Shown here piece by piece: positions 1-6,772 of a stretch of 64,000 bases of DNA; position 1 is the stretch's first letter, and the number at the start of each line of letters is the position of its first letter. The notes under the pieces were generated by a model. That model worked only from the letters and a program-made list of their open reading frames with translations. It did no database searches and was not told the DNA's origin. The stretch spans positions 1-64,000 of the forward strand of contig CACZKM010000016.1 in assembly GCA_902781745.1 (NCBI GenBank), read 5' to 3'. The stretch comes from Oscillospiraceae bacterium. GTDB taxonomy: Bacteria > Bacillota > Clostridia > Oscillospirales > Oscillospiraceae. The position numbers and the translations under genes are program-made.

Positions 1-95
1 TTGAGACTGCATGAGACGGTATGACGCGCTTGCGCGGCATGAGCGTGCGCAGCACGCGGATTCCCAAATTAAAGTTTTTAATTTGGGAATAGTAT
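1..95 (-). repeat. Dispersed palindromic repeat, family A, copy 1 (cut by window edge)
   Basis: This is the reverse complement of near-identical stretches at 28486-28606 and 58310-58455. It contains a 'gagactgcatgagacgg' block, a G/C-rich block with short inverted repeats, and an 11-bp AT-rich hairpin (ATTCCCAAATT...AATTTGGGAAT, about 60-90). The copy begins at the first base of the window, so its outer end is not visible. It is non-coding as far as can be seen. An open frame crossing it (from 11) is repeat-derived and has no ribosome binding site. Confidence 0.85.
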
Positions 96-103
96 CAAAA
101 AGC

Positions 104-200
104 CTCGCAGAGTTCCGTTTTCCGCAGAAAACGGAAGAAAATCAAAAATTTTTTTTGCCGGCTTTGCCGGTGAAAAAATACTTCTCGCGTAAGGAGTGTG
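104..200 (-). repeat. Repeat module B, copy 1
   Basis: It lies directly beside repeat A copy 1. It holds a GCCTCGCAGAGTT block, an imperfect inverted repeat built on TTCCGTTTTC/GAAAACGGAA, a GCCGGCTTTGCCGGTGAAA hairpin and a CTTCTCGCG end. The same blocks recur in the same order, inverted, at about 5618-5690. No coding capacity is seen. Confidence 0.7.
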
Positions 201-233
201 CCCAAAGGGCGCGCGAGTGAAGCGCAATCCCCC

Positions 234-298
234 CGTGTCAAGAAAGACGCAGCCTTTCTTGACACGCTGAAACGGCCGCGGGTTCCCGCGGCCGTTTT
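234..298 (+). terminator. Two hairpins, the second an intrinsic terminator
   Basis: A perfect 13-bp stem (234-246 with 254-266) is followed by an 11-bp G/C stem (272-282 with 285-295) and a short T run. The second has terminator form and would stop transcription coming from the left, before the punA promoter. Confidence 0.65.
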
Positions 299-376
299 CA
301 TGCCCGTCACCCTGCCAAAAAACCGGGTAGCGGGGAAGAAGAATCTGTGAAAACCCTTGAAAATCAAGGGAAATGA

Positions 377-405
377 TTGATTTTTTTCGGGAAGTATAGT
401 AATAT
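377..405 (+). promoter_or_regulatory. Sigma-A promoter of punA-mtaD
   Basis: TTGATT at 377-382 and TAATAT at 400-405 are separated by 17 bp in an AT-rich stretch, placing the start of transcription near 412, about 60 bp before punA. Confidence 0.7.
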
Positions 406-473
406 ATTTCGAGCTGTCTATCCGCAGTTTGAACCACACGACGTTCCGTTTTACCGAAACAGGAGGTCATCTC

Positions 474-1304
474 ATGAACTTTACCTTTGCGCAGTATCAG
501 GAGAGCGCGGATTACCTGAAAAGCAAGCTGGGGGGCTTCGCGCCCAAGGTCGCCATGGTCCTGGGCTCCGGCCTGGGCTACCTGGGGGATGAGGTCACCG
601 ACCCCATCGTGGTGCCCTACGGGGAGATCCCCCACTTCAAGCACTCTACCGCCCCCGGCCACAAGGGCCAACTGGTCTTCGGCACCCTGGCGGGCCAGAA
701 GGTGGCCGTCATGCAGGGCCGGATGCACCACTACGAGGGCTACTCCTACGAGGAGGTGGGCTACGCCGTCCGGGTCCTCCGCCTGCTGGGGTGCGACACC
801 CTCTTCGTTACCAACGCCGCCGGCGGCGTCAACTGGAACTTCAAGGCCGGGGATCTCATGCTCATCACCGACCAGATCAAGCCCTTCCTGGAGTCCCCCC
901 TTCGGGGGGAGAACCTGCCGGAATTCGGCCCCCGGTTCCCGGACTCCTCCTATCTCTATACCCCGGCCCTCCAGGACCTGGCCCGGAAGCAGGCCAGACG
1001 GCTGGACATCGACCTGAAGGAGGGCGTTTACATCTACTTCCCCGGTCCCCAATACGAGACCCCCGCTGAGGTCCGCATGGCCCGGCTCCTGGGGGGAGAC
1101 GCCGTGGGTATGTCCACCGCTCCCGAGGTCATCATTGCCGGCCACTGCGGCATGCAGGTCCTGGGCATCACCCTGGTGTCCAACATGGCCGCCGGCGTCC
1201 TGCCCCAGCCCCTCAGCGAGGAGGAGGTCCTGGAGGCCGCCGCCGCCGCCCGGGACAAGTTCTCCGGTCTGCTCCTGGCCTGCCTGGAGCACCTGGACGC
1301 GTAA
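474..1304 (+). CDS. punA: Purine nucleoside phosphorylase (trimeric, PNP family)
   Basis: The 276-residue enzyme should split 6-oxopurine nucleosides with phosphate into base plus (deoxy)ribose-1-phosphate in purine salvage. Visible family motifs are the phosphate-binding GSGLG loop (31-35), PGHKG (61-65), GRMHHYEG (82-89), TNAAGG, GPQYETPAE (191-199) and GMSTAPEV (212-219). Glu195 and Asn237 align with the residues that select hypoxanthine/guanine. The ATG at 474 follows AGGAGG at good distance; an upstream TTG at 429 has no such site. mtaD starts 12 bp downstream, so the two are co-transcribed. With a methylthioadenosine deaminase next door it may also act on methylthioinosine (inference). 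Confidence 0.95.
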   Translation: MNFTFAQYQESADYLKSKLGGFAPKVAMVLGSGLGYLGDEVTDPIVVPYGEIPHFKHSTAPGHKGQLVFGTLAGQKVAVMQGRMHHYEGYSYEEVGYAVRVLRLLGCDTLFVTNAAGGVNWNFKAGDLMLITDQIKPFLESPLRGENLPEFGPRFPDSSYLYTPALQDLARKQARRLDIDLKEGVYIYFPGPQYETPAEVRMARLLGGDAVGMSTAPEVIIAGHCGMQVLGITLVSNMAAGVLPQPLSEEEVLEAAAAARDKFSGLLLACLEHLDA

Positions 1305-1316
1305 GAGGGGTTCCCA

Positions 1317-2633
1317 ATGGCAACAACACTGATTTACAACTGCCGGGCCCTGCTGATGGACGAGGCCAACACCCTCCTGCCCCATGCCTTCGTGGCGGTG
1401 GAGGGGGAGACCATCCGCTCCGTCACCGACACCCGGCCCGAGGGGACTTTTGACCAGGAGATCGACGGCAAGGGCAATGTCCTGATGCCCGGCCTGGTCA
1501 ACGCCCACACCCACGTGCCCATGACCCTTCTCCGGGGCTACGGCGGCGGGTGCGACCTCCAGACCTGGCTGACCCAGTGGATCTTCCCGGCGGAGGCCAA
1601 GCTGGACGACCGGGCGGTGGCCGCCGGCGCCGGCCTGGGCCTGGCGGAGATGATCGCCTCGGGCACCACAACCATCGCCGATATGTATATGCACACCCCC
1701 GCCATCGCCCAGACGGTCCTGGAGGCGGGGATCAGCGCCAACCTCTCCGTGGGGGGCGTCTACTTCGGGGCCCCTGGGGACTTCTCTCCCGAGACCTGCC
1801 CCGACGTGGAGAACCAGCGCCGCCTCACCGAGGAGTGGCACGGGGCGGGGAACGGCCAGATCCTCACCGACGCCTCCATCCACGCCGAGTACACCTCCAA
1901 TGTCCCCCTGTGGAAGTGGATGGCGGAATACGCCCATGACTGCGGCCTGGGCATCCACCTCCATATCTCCGAGACCCAGAGCGAGCACGAGGGCTGCAAG
2001 GAGCGGTGGGGTCTGACCCCCATCGCCCTCTTCGACCGGTACGGGGTCTGGGAGAACCGGGCCATCGCCGCCCACTGCGTCTGGACCACGGAAGAGGACT
2101 GGGCCGTTATGGCGGAGAAGGGGATCTCCGCCATCCACAACCCGGTGTCCAATCTGAAGCTGGGCTCCGGGGTGGCCTGGGTCCCCGCCATGAAGAAGGC
2201 CGGGGTCAACGTGGCCCTGGGCACCGACGGGGTGTCCTCCAACAACAACACCGATATGTTCGAAGAGATGAAGTTCGCTGCCATCCTCCACAACGGCGTC
2301 ACCCACGATCCCCTGGCCATGCTGCCGGCGGATGTGCTGCGGATGGCCACCGTAGACGGGGCCAGGGCCCTGGGCCGGAAGACCGGCCGCATCGCCCCCG
2401 GCTATATGGCCGACCTCATCCTGGTGGACTTCGACCGCCCCCATCTCACCCCCTGCCACAGCGTCATGGACAACCTGGTCTATTCCGCCCGGGGGTCTGA
2501 CGTGGTCATGAATATGGCCCGGGGCAAGGTCATATACAAAGACGGGGAATTCCTGACCCTGGATCTGGAGAAGATCAAGGCGGAGGTCAGGGACCACGCC
2601 ATGCCCCTGGTATTTGGAGGCGATGTCCATTGA
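1317..2633 (+). CDS. mtaD: 5-methylthioadenosine / S-adenosylhomocysteine deaminase (amidohydrolase)
   Basis: This 438-residue metal-dependent amidohydrolase is expected to deaminate methylthioadenosine, S-adenosylhomocysteine or adenosine to the inosine derivative in the cytoplasm. The sequence shows the metal site NAHTH (His64 and His66), HLHISET, AAHCVWTTEED and the LGTDGVSSNNN segment carrying the catalytic Asp, in the family's order and at the family's usual length. ATG 1317 follows a GAGGGG site. It is sandwiched between punA (12 bp upstream) and a transporter gene whose TTG start overlaps its stop by 4 bp, giving a three-gene operon. Related guanine or chlorohydrolase activities cannot be excluded from sequence alone. 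Confidence 0.9.
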   Translation: MATTLIYNCRALLMDEANTLLPHAFVAVEGETIRSVTDTRPEGTFDQEIDGKGNVLMPGLVNAHTHVPMTLLRGYGGGCDLQTWLTQWIFPAEAKLDDRAVAAGAGLGLAEMIASGTTTIADMYMHTPAIAQTVLEAGISANLSVGGVYFGAPGDFSPETCPDVENQRRLTEEWHGAGNGQILTDASIHAEYTSNVPLWKWMAEYAHDCGLGIHLHISETQSEHEGCKERWGLTPIALFDRYGVWENRAIAAHCVWTTEEDWAVMAEKGISAIHNPVSNLKLGSGVAWVPAMKKAGVNVALGTDGVSSNNNTDMFEEMKFAAILHNGVTHDPLAMLPADVLRMATVDGARALGRKTGRIAPGYMADLILVDFDRPHLTPCHSVMDNLVYSARGSDVVMNMARGKVIYKDGEFLTLDLEKIKAEVRDHAMPLVFGGDVH

Positions 2634-4228
2634 GTCAGAAACCGAACCAGTCCAAGGGCAGCTCCACCTTCTTCGGGGGGGCTGCCATCCTGGCCGCCAG
2701 CATCATCGTGGTGAAGATCATCGGGGCCCTGTACAAGATCCCCCTGGTGAACATCCTGGGGGATGAGGGCTTCGGCCACTTCAACAACGCCTACGCGGTC
2801 TTTAACCTGCTCATGATGGTCTCCACCGCCGGCCTGCCGGTGGCCATGTCCAAGACCATCTCCGAAGCCAACGCCATGGACCGCCGGAACCAGGTCCAGC
2901 GGATCTTCCGGGTGGCCCTGCTGACCTTCGTGATCCTGGGCGCCATCAGCACCCTGATCATGTTCTTCTTCGCTGGGCCTCTGGCCAGGTTCCAGGGGGA
3001 CGCCCTGGCCGCCCCGGCCATCCGGGCCATGTCCCTGTCGGCCTTCTTCCTCTGCGCGGTCTCCGCCTACCGGGGCTATGCCCAGGGGCACTTCGACATG
3101 GTGCCCACGGCGGTGTCCCAGTTCATCGAGGCGGTGACCAAGCTGGTCCTGGGCCTCATCCTGGCGATCTATTTCATCAAGCGGGGCTACGGCAGCGAAT
3201 ATGCCGCCGCGGGGGCCATCGCCGGCGTCACCGCCAGCGAGCTGGTGTCCATGGTCTACCTGATGATCCGCCACCGGCGGCACGCCGACTGGAGACCGGG
3301 CACAGACCGGCCCCACGCCCCCGGCCGGATCTTCCGGGTGCTGATCTCCATCGCCGTTCCCATCACCCTCAGCGCTTCGGTGGTGCCCATCACCACCTAC
3401 TTTGACACGGTGCAGGTCCAGCGCCTGCTCCAGAGCGCCCTGGGCTACTCCCGGGAGATGGCGGTGAGCCTCTACGGAAGCTATCAGTCCGCGGTGGCCA
3501 TTTACAATCTGCCCTCCTCCCTGATGGTGGCCCTCACCGCCAGCATCATTCCGGCCATCTCCGCCGCCCTCACCAAGAAGGACCGGCTGGGGGCCGGCAA
3601 GATCGCCGAGTCCTCCCTCCGGGTGGGCACCCTCATCGCCCTTCCCGCCGGGGTAGGTCTGGCGGTCCTCAGCGGGCCCATCGTCCAGGCCCTCTTCCCC
3701 CGGACCAATCAGGAGGTGGCGGGGACCTGTATGCGCATTCTGGGCATCGCCGCCGTCTTCGTGTGCGTCATGCTCCTGTGCAACGCCATTTTGCAGGCCA
3801 ACGGCCGGGCCTCTCTGCCCATTGTCTTCATCGCCATCGGCAGCGCCGCCAAGCTGATCACCAACTTCTTCCTGGTCCAGCAGCCCGCCTTCGGCATCAA
3901 GGGCGCTCCGGTGGGTACCCTGGTGTGCTTCGTCCTGGTGGCGGTGATGGAGCTGGCAGCCATCAAGAAGGTCACCCCCCGTCCTCCCCGGTACAGCCGG
4001 GTCTTTGTGAAGCCCGCCGTGGCCTCCGCCGTCATGGGGGCGGCCGCCTGGGCCAGCTACGGCCTCCTGTCCCGCCATGCCGGGAACCTGGTCTCCCTGG
4101 GCGGGGCCATCGTGGTGGGCGTGGTGGTTTACGCCGTCCTGGTGGTGGTCCTCAGGGCGGTGTCCGGGGACGACCTCTCCTTGATGCCCAAGGGGGATAA
4201 GATCGCTCGGCTGCTCCGCATCCGGTGA
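2630..4228 (+). CDS. SpoVB/YtgP-type polysaccharide or lipid II transporter (MOP superfamily)
   Basis: A 532-residue polytopic membrane protein with the MOP-exporter start (GAAILAASIIVVKIIGALYK) and about 14 hydrophobic segments. B. subtilis relatives are YabM, SpoVB and YtgP/MurJ, which flip lipid-linked cell-wall or polysaccharide precursors. The start is TTG 2630, overlapping the mtaD stop (TTGA) with GGAGG 9 bp upstream, which indicates translational coupling. Downstream come mazG, hup and (inverted) rqcP, resembling the yabM-yabN-yabO neighbourhood of Bacillus. That supports a YabM-like assignment. The actual substrate is not deducible. Confidence 0.85.
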   Translation: MSQKPNQSKGSSTFFGGAAILAASIIVVKIIGALYKIPLVNILGDEGFGHFNNAYAVFNLLMMVSTAGLPVAMSKTISEANAMDRRNQVQRIFRVALLTFVILGAISTLIMFFFAGPLARFQGDALAAPAIRAMSLSAFFLCAVSAYRGYAQGHFDMVPTAVSQFIEAVTKLVLGLILAIYFIKRGYGSEYAAAGAIAGVTASELVSMVYLMIRHRRHADWRPGTDRPHAPGRIFRVLISIAVPITLSASVVPITTYFDTVQVQRLLQSALGYSREMAVSLYGSYQSAVAIYNLPSSLMVALTASIIPAISAALTKKDRLGAGKIAESSLRVGTLIALPAGVGLAVLSGPIVQALFPRTNQEVAGTCMRILGIAAVFVCVMLLCNAILQANGRASLPIVFIAIGSAAKLITNFFLVQQPAFGIKGAPVGTLVCFVLVAVMELAAIKKVTPRPPRYSRVFVKPAVASAVMGAAAWASYGLLSRHAGNLVSLGGAIVVGVVVYAVLVVVLRAVSGDDLSLMPKGDKIARLLRIR

Positions 4229-4243
4229 ATATAGGACATTTCT

Positions 4244-4271
4244 TTGTAAAAAAGTTAAAAAATCGTATAAA
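4244..4271 (+). promoter_or_regulatory. Probable promoter of mazG
   Basis: TTGTAA (4244-4249) and TATAAA (4266-4271) with a 16-bp spacer in an AT-rich gap that separates mazG from the preceding operon. Confidence 0.5.
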
Positions 4272-4315
4272 CAACAAAAAAATCTTCTGGAAACTCTTGT
4301 GATAAAGGCAATACT

Positions 4316-5113
4316 ATGATAAATTTTGAACACAAGGAAGCCTACGACGTGGAAGACCTCCGCCGGATCGTCCGGATCCTCCGGGCCCCCGGGGGCTGCC
4401 CCTGGGATCAGGTCCAGACCCACGAGAGCATCCGGCGGAACTTCATCGAGGAGGCCTACGAGGTGGCCGAGGCCATCGACGAGGGAAACCCCGCCCACCT
4501 GAAGGAGGAGCTGGGGGACGTCCTTCTCCAGGTCCTGTTCCACGCCTCCATTGAGGAGGACGCCGGGCGGTTCGACCTGGACGACGTGGCCGACGGCATC
4601 TGCAAAAAGCTCATCTTCCGCCACCCTCACGTCTTTGGGGACGACCACGCCGAGACAGTGGGCCAGGTCCTCACCAGTTGGGAGGAGCTCAAGCGGAAGG
4701 AAAAGGGCCAGGCCACCTACGCGGACACCCTACGCAGCGTGGCGAAGAGTCTCCCCGGCCTCTGGCGGGCGGAGAAGGTCCAGTCCAAGGCGGAAAAGGC
4801 CGGGTTCGAGTGGCCCAGCGCCCGGGAGGCCATGGACAAGCTGTCTGAAGAGCTGGAGGAGCTCAAGACGGCGGTGGAGGACCAGACCAACGTAAAAGAG
4901 GAATTGGGGGATCTGCTGTTCGCGGCGGTGAAGGTCGCCCGGTTCTTCCAGATAGACGCCGAGGAAGCCCTGGCGGGGACCTGCGAAAAATTCATTCGCC
5001 GGTTCGCCGGCGTGGAAGCGGCGGCCGCGGCCCGGGGGACTGCCATGGACCGGCTCAGTGTCACTGAGCTCATGGCCCTCTGGGACGAGGAAAAGAAAAA
5101 AGAGACCCTGTAA
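4316..5113 (+). CDS. mazG: Nucleoside triphosphate pyrophosphohydrolase MazG
   Basis: A 265-residue house-cleaning enzyme that hydrolyses (d)NTPs to monophosphate and pyrophosphate. Two MazG repeats are visible. The N-terminal one has CPWDQVQTHESIRRNFIEEAYE and EELGDVLLQV, whose Glu/Asp residues bind Mg2+; the C-terminal one has ELEELKTAVED and KEELGDLLFAAVKVARF. The length is that of a two-domain MazG without the extra SAM-methylase-like domain of Bacillus YabN. ATG 4316 is the first start in frame; its ribosome site is weak (AAAGG). hup follows after 54 bp. Confidence 0.93.
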   Translation: MINFEHKEAYDVEDLRRIVRILRAPGGCPWDQVQTHESIRRNFIEEAYEVAEAIDEGNPAHLKEELGDVLLQVLFHASIEEDAGRFDLDDVADGICKKLIFRHPHVFGDDHAETVGQVLTSWEELKRKEKGQATYADTLRSVAKSLPGLWRAEKVQSKAEKAGFEWPSAREAMDKLSEELEELKTAVEDQTNVKEELGDLLFAAVKVARFFQIDAEEALAGTCEKFIRRFAGVEAAAAARGTAMDRLSVTELMALWDEEKKKETL

Positions 5114-5167
5114 GTACAGCGCGGTCTGCCGCGCCCGCAAGATCAATACAGAAAGGAAATTGGAATC

Positions 5168-5443
5168 ATGAACAAGACAGAACTGATCCTGAGCGTCTCT
5201 GAGGCCACCGGCTTCTCCCGCAAGAACGTAGAGGCCGGCCTGAACGCCGCCATCGACGCCATCACCCAGGCCCTGGCCAAGGAAGAAAAGGTCCAAATCG
5301 TGGGCTTCGGCGCCTTTGAGACCAAGACCCGCGCTGAGCGCACCGGCCGCAACCCCCAGACTGGCGCTGAGGTGAAGATCCCCGCCGCGAAGGTCCCCGG
5401 CTTTAAGGCCGGCAAGGCTCTGAAGGACGCGGTAGACCAGTGA
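5168..5443 (+). CDS. hup: DNA-binding protein HU
   Basis: A 91-residue histone-like protein that bends and compacts DNA as a dimer. It shows the HU start MNKTELI, the GFGAFE turn and the basic beta-arm with GRNPQTG, and ends KAGKALKDAVDQ. The start is set by GAAAGGA 9 bp upstream. Many Clostridia have hup between mazG and rqcP. Here rqcP is present but lies on the other strand beyond a repeat. Confidence 0.97.
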   Translation: MNKTELILSVSEATGFSRKNVEAGLNAAIDAITQALAKEEKVQIVGFGAFETKTRAERTGRNPQTGAEVKIPAAKVPGFKAGKALKDAVDQ

Positions 5444-5482
5444 AGAAAAGGGAAAAGGGGCGCCATGCCCACGCCCCCTGTG

Positions 5483-5509
5483 GGGGAACTGGATCGTGGT
5501 TCCCCTTTT
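5483..5509 (+). terminator. Terminator after hup
   Basis: A GGGGAAC/GTTCCCC stem (5483-5489 with 5499-5505) is followed by TTTT. Confidence 0.6.
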
Positions 5510-5690
5510 GAGCCTGCTTAACGTGTGCTTCGCACGAAGGATTTTATATCGAACTGTCCCCCGGACAGTTCGCCCCCTCCTTGCGCTCCCCTCAGCGCAC
5601 GGCTCGATAGGCTGCACGTTCGCTCCGCGAGAGGTTCTTTCACCGGCGAAGTCGGCGGAAAACTCTGCGAGGCGGATTTGAGGGGGTATC
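5510..5690. repeat. Hairpin-rich repeat region with module B copy 2
   Basis: The stretch holds successive short inverted repeats: GTGC-TTC-GCAC, GAACTGTCC/GGACAGTTC and GCGC...GCGC. From about 5618 it carries an inverted copy of module B (CGCGAGAGGTTCTTTCACCGGC and a GAAAACTCTGCGAGGC block) as seen at 104-200. There is no credible gene. It lies between hup and the inverted lepB-rqcP unit. Confidence 0.65.
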
Positions 5691-5700
5691 AGGATAGATA

Positions 5701-5738
5701 AAAAGGCAGCTCTGCTTGAATTGCAGAGCTGCCATTTT
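5701..5738. terminator. Bidirectional terminator between the repeat and rqcP
   Basis: An 11-bp stem GGCAGCTCTGC/GCAGAGCTGCC (5705-5715 with 5723-5733) has A/T runs on both sides, so it can stop the rqcP transcript from the right and read-through from the left. Confidence 0.75.
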
Positions 5739-5744
5739 GTTTGC

Positions 5745-5984
5745 TTATAGTTCCTTGTACATGAAGGCGGCGTTTTCTTTGCCCTTTTGTTCAGTAACGG
5801 AAAGGACCTCTACGGCCACCGTTCGGGCGCCGAAGCGGATCTCCAGCTTGTCGCCCACCTTTACATCGTAGGAGGCCTTGACCACCCGGCCGTTGGCGGA
5901 GATACGCTCGTTGTCGCAGGCCTCGTTGGCTACGGTGCGGCGCTTGATGAGCCGGGAGACTTTAAGCCATTTATCCAGTCGCAT
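5745..5984 (-). CDS. rqcP: S4-domain RNA-binding protein RqcP (YabO/Hsp15 family)
   Basis: A 79-residue protein that is nearly all S4 fold: MRLDKWLKVSRLIKRRTVA, then ANGRVVKASYDVKVGD, then a short beta tail. RqcP binds stalled 50S subunits and supports C-terminal alanine tailing by RqcH in ribosome quality control. The ATG (5982-5984) follows AGGAGGG, 14 bp after the lepB stop, so the two are co-transcribed. In relatives this gene usually sits with mazG/hup in the same direction; here it is inverted relative to them. Confidence 0.93.
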   Translation of the reverse strand: MRLDKWLKVSRLIKRRTVANEACDNERISANGRVVKASYDVKVGDKLEIRFGARTVAVEVLSVTEQKGKENAAFMYKEL

Positions 5985-5998
5985 TGGGTTCCCTCCTG

Positions 5999-6613
5999 TC
6001 AGTGGATGCTGCCAAAGTGGCTGAAGGGGAAGAGGACCACCAGAGCCCGGCCCAGAACATACTGGTTTTCCACGGGGCCCAGGCTCTCCTCCCGGCTGTC
6101 GGAGGAGTTGTTCCGGTTGTCCCCCATGACGAAGACCGACCCTTCGGGAATGTCCCAGTCGGTGCCCTGCATGGTGGAGCTGCCCGGCTGGACCATGGGC
6201 TCGCCCAGATAGGAGTCGTCCACGGGCTCCCCGTCCACGTAGACGGTGGAGGTGTCGTAGTCGATGTGAACGGACTGGCCGCCCACGGCGATGACCCGCT
6301 TGACGATGGGCTCCCCGGTGGTGGAGAAGCTCTTGTGGAGGACCACCACGTCCCCCTGCCTGGGCTCGTACCCGGCGCACTGGAGCAGGAGCATATCCCG
6401 GTCCTGGAGGGTGGGCTCCATGGAGTGGCCGTCCACGCCAATGATCCGGGCGAAGAAGGTGAAGACGATCATGATGATCACCAGGGCGAAGGTCAGAGCC
6501 TGGAGCCAGGTGAACAGATCCCCCGCCCAGCCGGCGGTATCCTCCTTTTTCGGTTCCCCGGCGGAAGACCCCGCGGAATCGGGCCGGAGGATGGGTTCGT
6601 TGGGTTCAGACAT
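5999..6613 (-). CDS. lepB: Type I signal peptidase
   Basis: A 204-residue membrane serine protease that removes signal peptides from exported proteins. It has a short acidic cytoplasmic tail, one membrane segment (about 36-56), then the catalytic boxes DGHSMEPTL (Ser64) and VKRVIAVGG (Lys105), and the late box GDNRNNSSDSR. It is of the short Gram-positive type. AGGAGG lies 8 bp before the ATG. It is first gene of a two-gene unit with rqcP, under its own promoter. Confidence 0.95.
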   Translation of the reverse strand: MSEPNEPILRPDSAGSSAGEPKKEDTAGWAGDLFTWLQALTFALVIIMIVFTFFARIIGVDGHSMEPTLQDRDMLLLQCAGYEPRQGDVVVLHKSFSTTGEPIVKRVIAVGGQSVHIDYDTSTVYVDGEPVDDSYLGEPMVQPGSSTMQGTDWDIPEGSVFVMGDNRNNSSDSREESLGPVENQYVLGRALVVLFPFSHFGSIH

Positions 6614-6656
6614 GGGAAAAACCTCCTATTGAGAGGGTGGATTTCAACAATCAAAT

Positions 6657-6685
6657 ATTATACATCACTTTGCGCCGCTTCGCAA
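6657..6685 (-). promoter_or_regulatory. Promoter of lepB-rqcP
   Basis: Read on the minus strand: TTGCGA (6685-6680), 17 bp, TATAAT (6662-6657). A full -10 consensus about 45 bp before lepB. Confidence 0.75.
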
Positions 6686-6705
6686 CTGAAAAAACCGGGA
6701 GAGCG

Positions 6706-6739
6706 AAAAACCGGGCCTGCCGCCATGGGGCAGGCCCGG
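6706..6739 (-). terminator. Terminator after the YhaN-like gene
   Basis: An 11-bp stem CCGGGCCTGCC/GGCAGGCCCGG (6711-6721 with 6729-6739) is followed on the minus strand by five T (6710-6706). Confidence 0.75.
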
Positions 6740-6772
6740 TCAGGTGGCTATGCTGTGCCGGAGATCGGAGGA

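Noticed and set aside
11..220. Short plus-strand frame at the left edge
   Set aside because: It is made entirely of repeat A and module B sequence, with no ribosome site.
78..2630. 850-codon open frame on the minus strand
   Set aside because: It is antisense to punA and mtaD, low-complexity (Gly/Val/His/Asp-rich) and arises from the G/C-rich third positions of the real genes.
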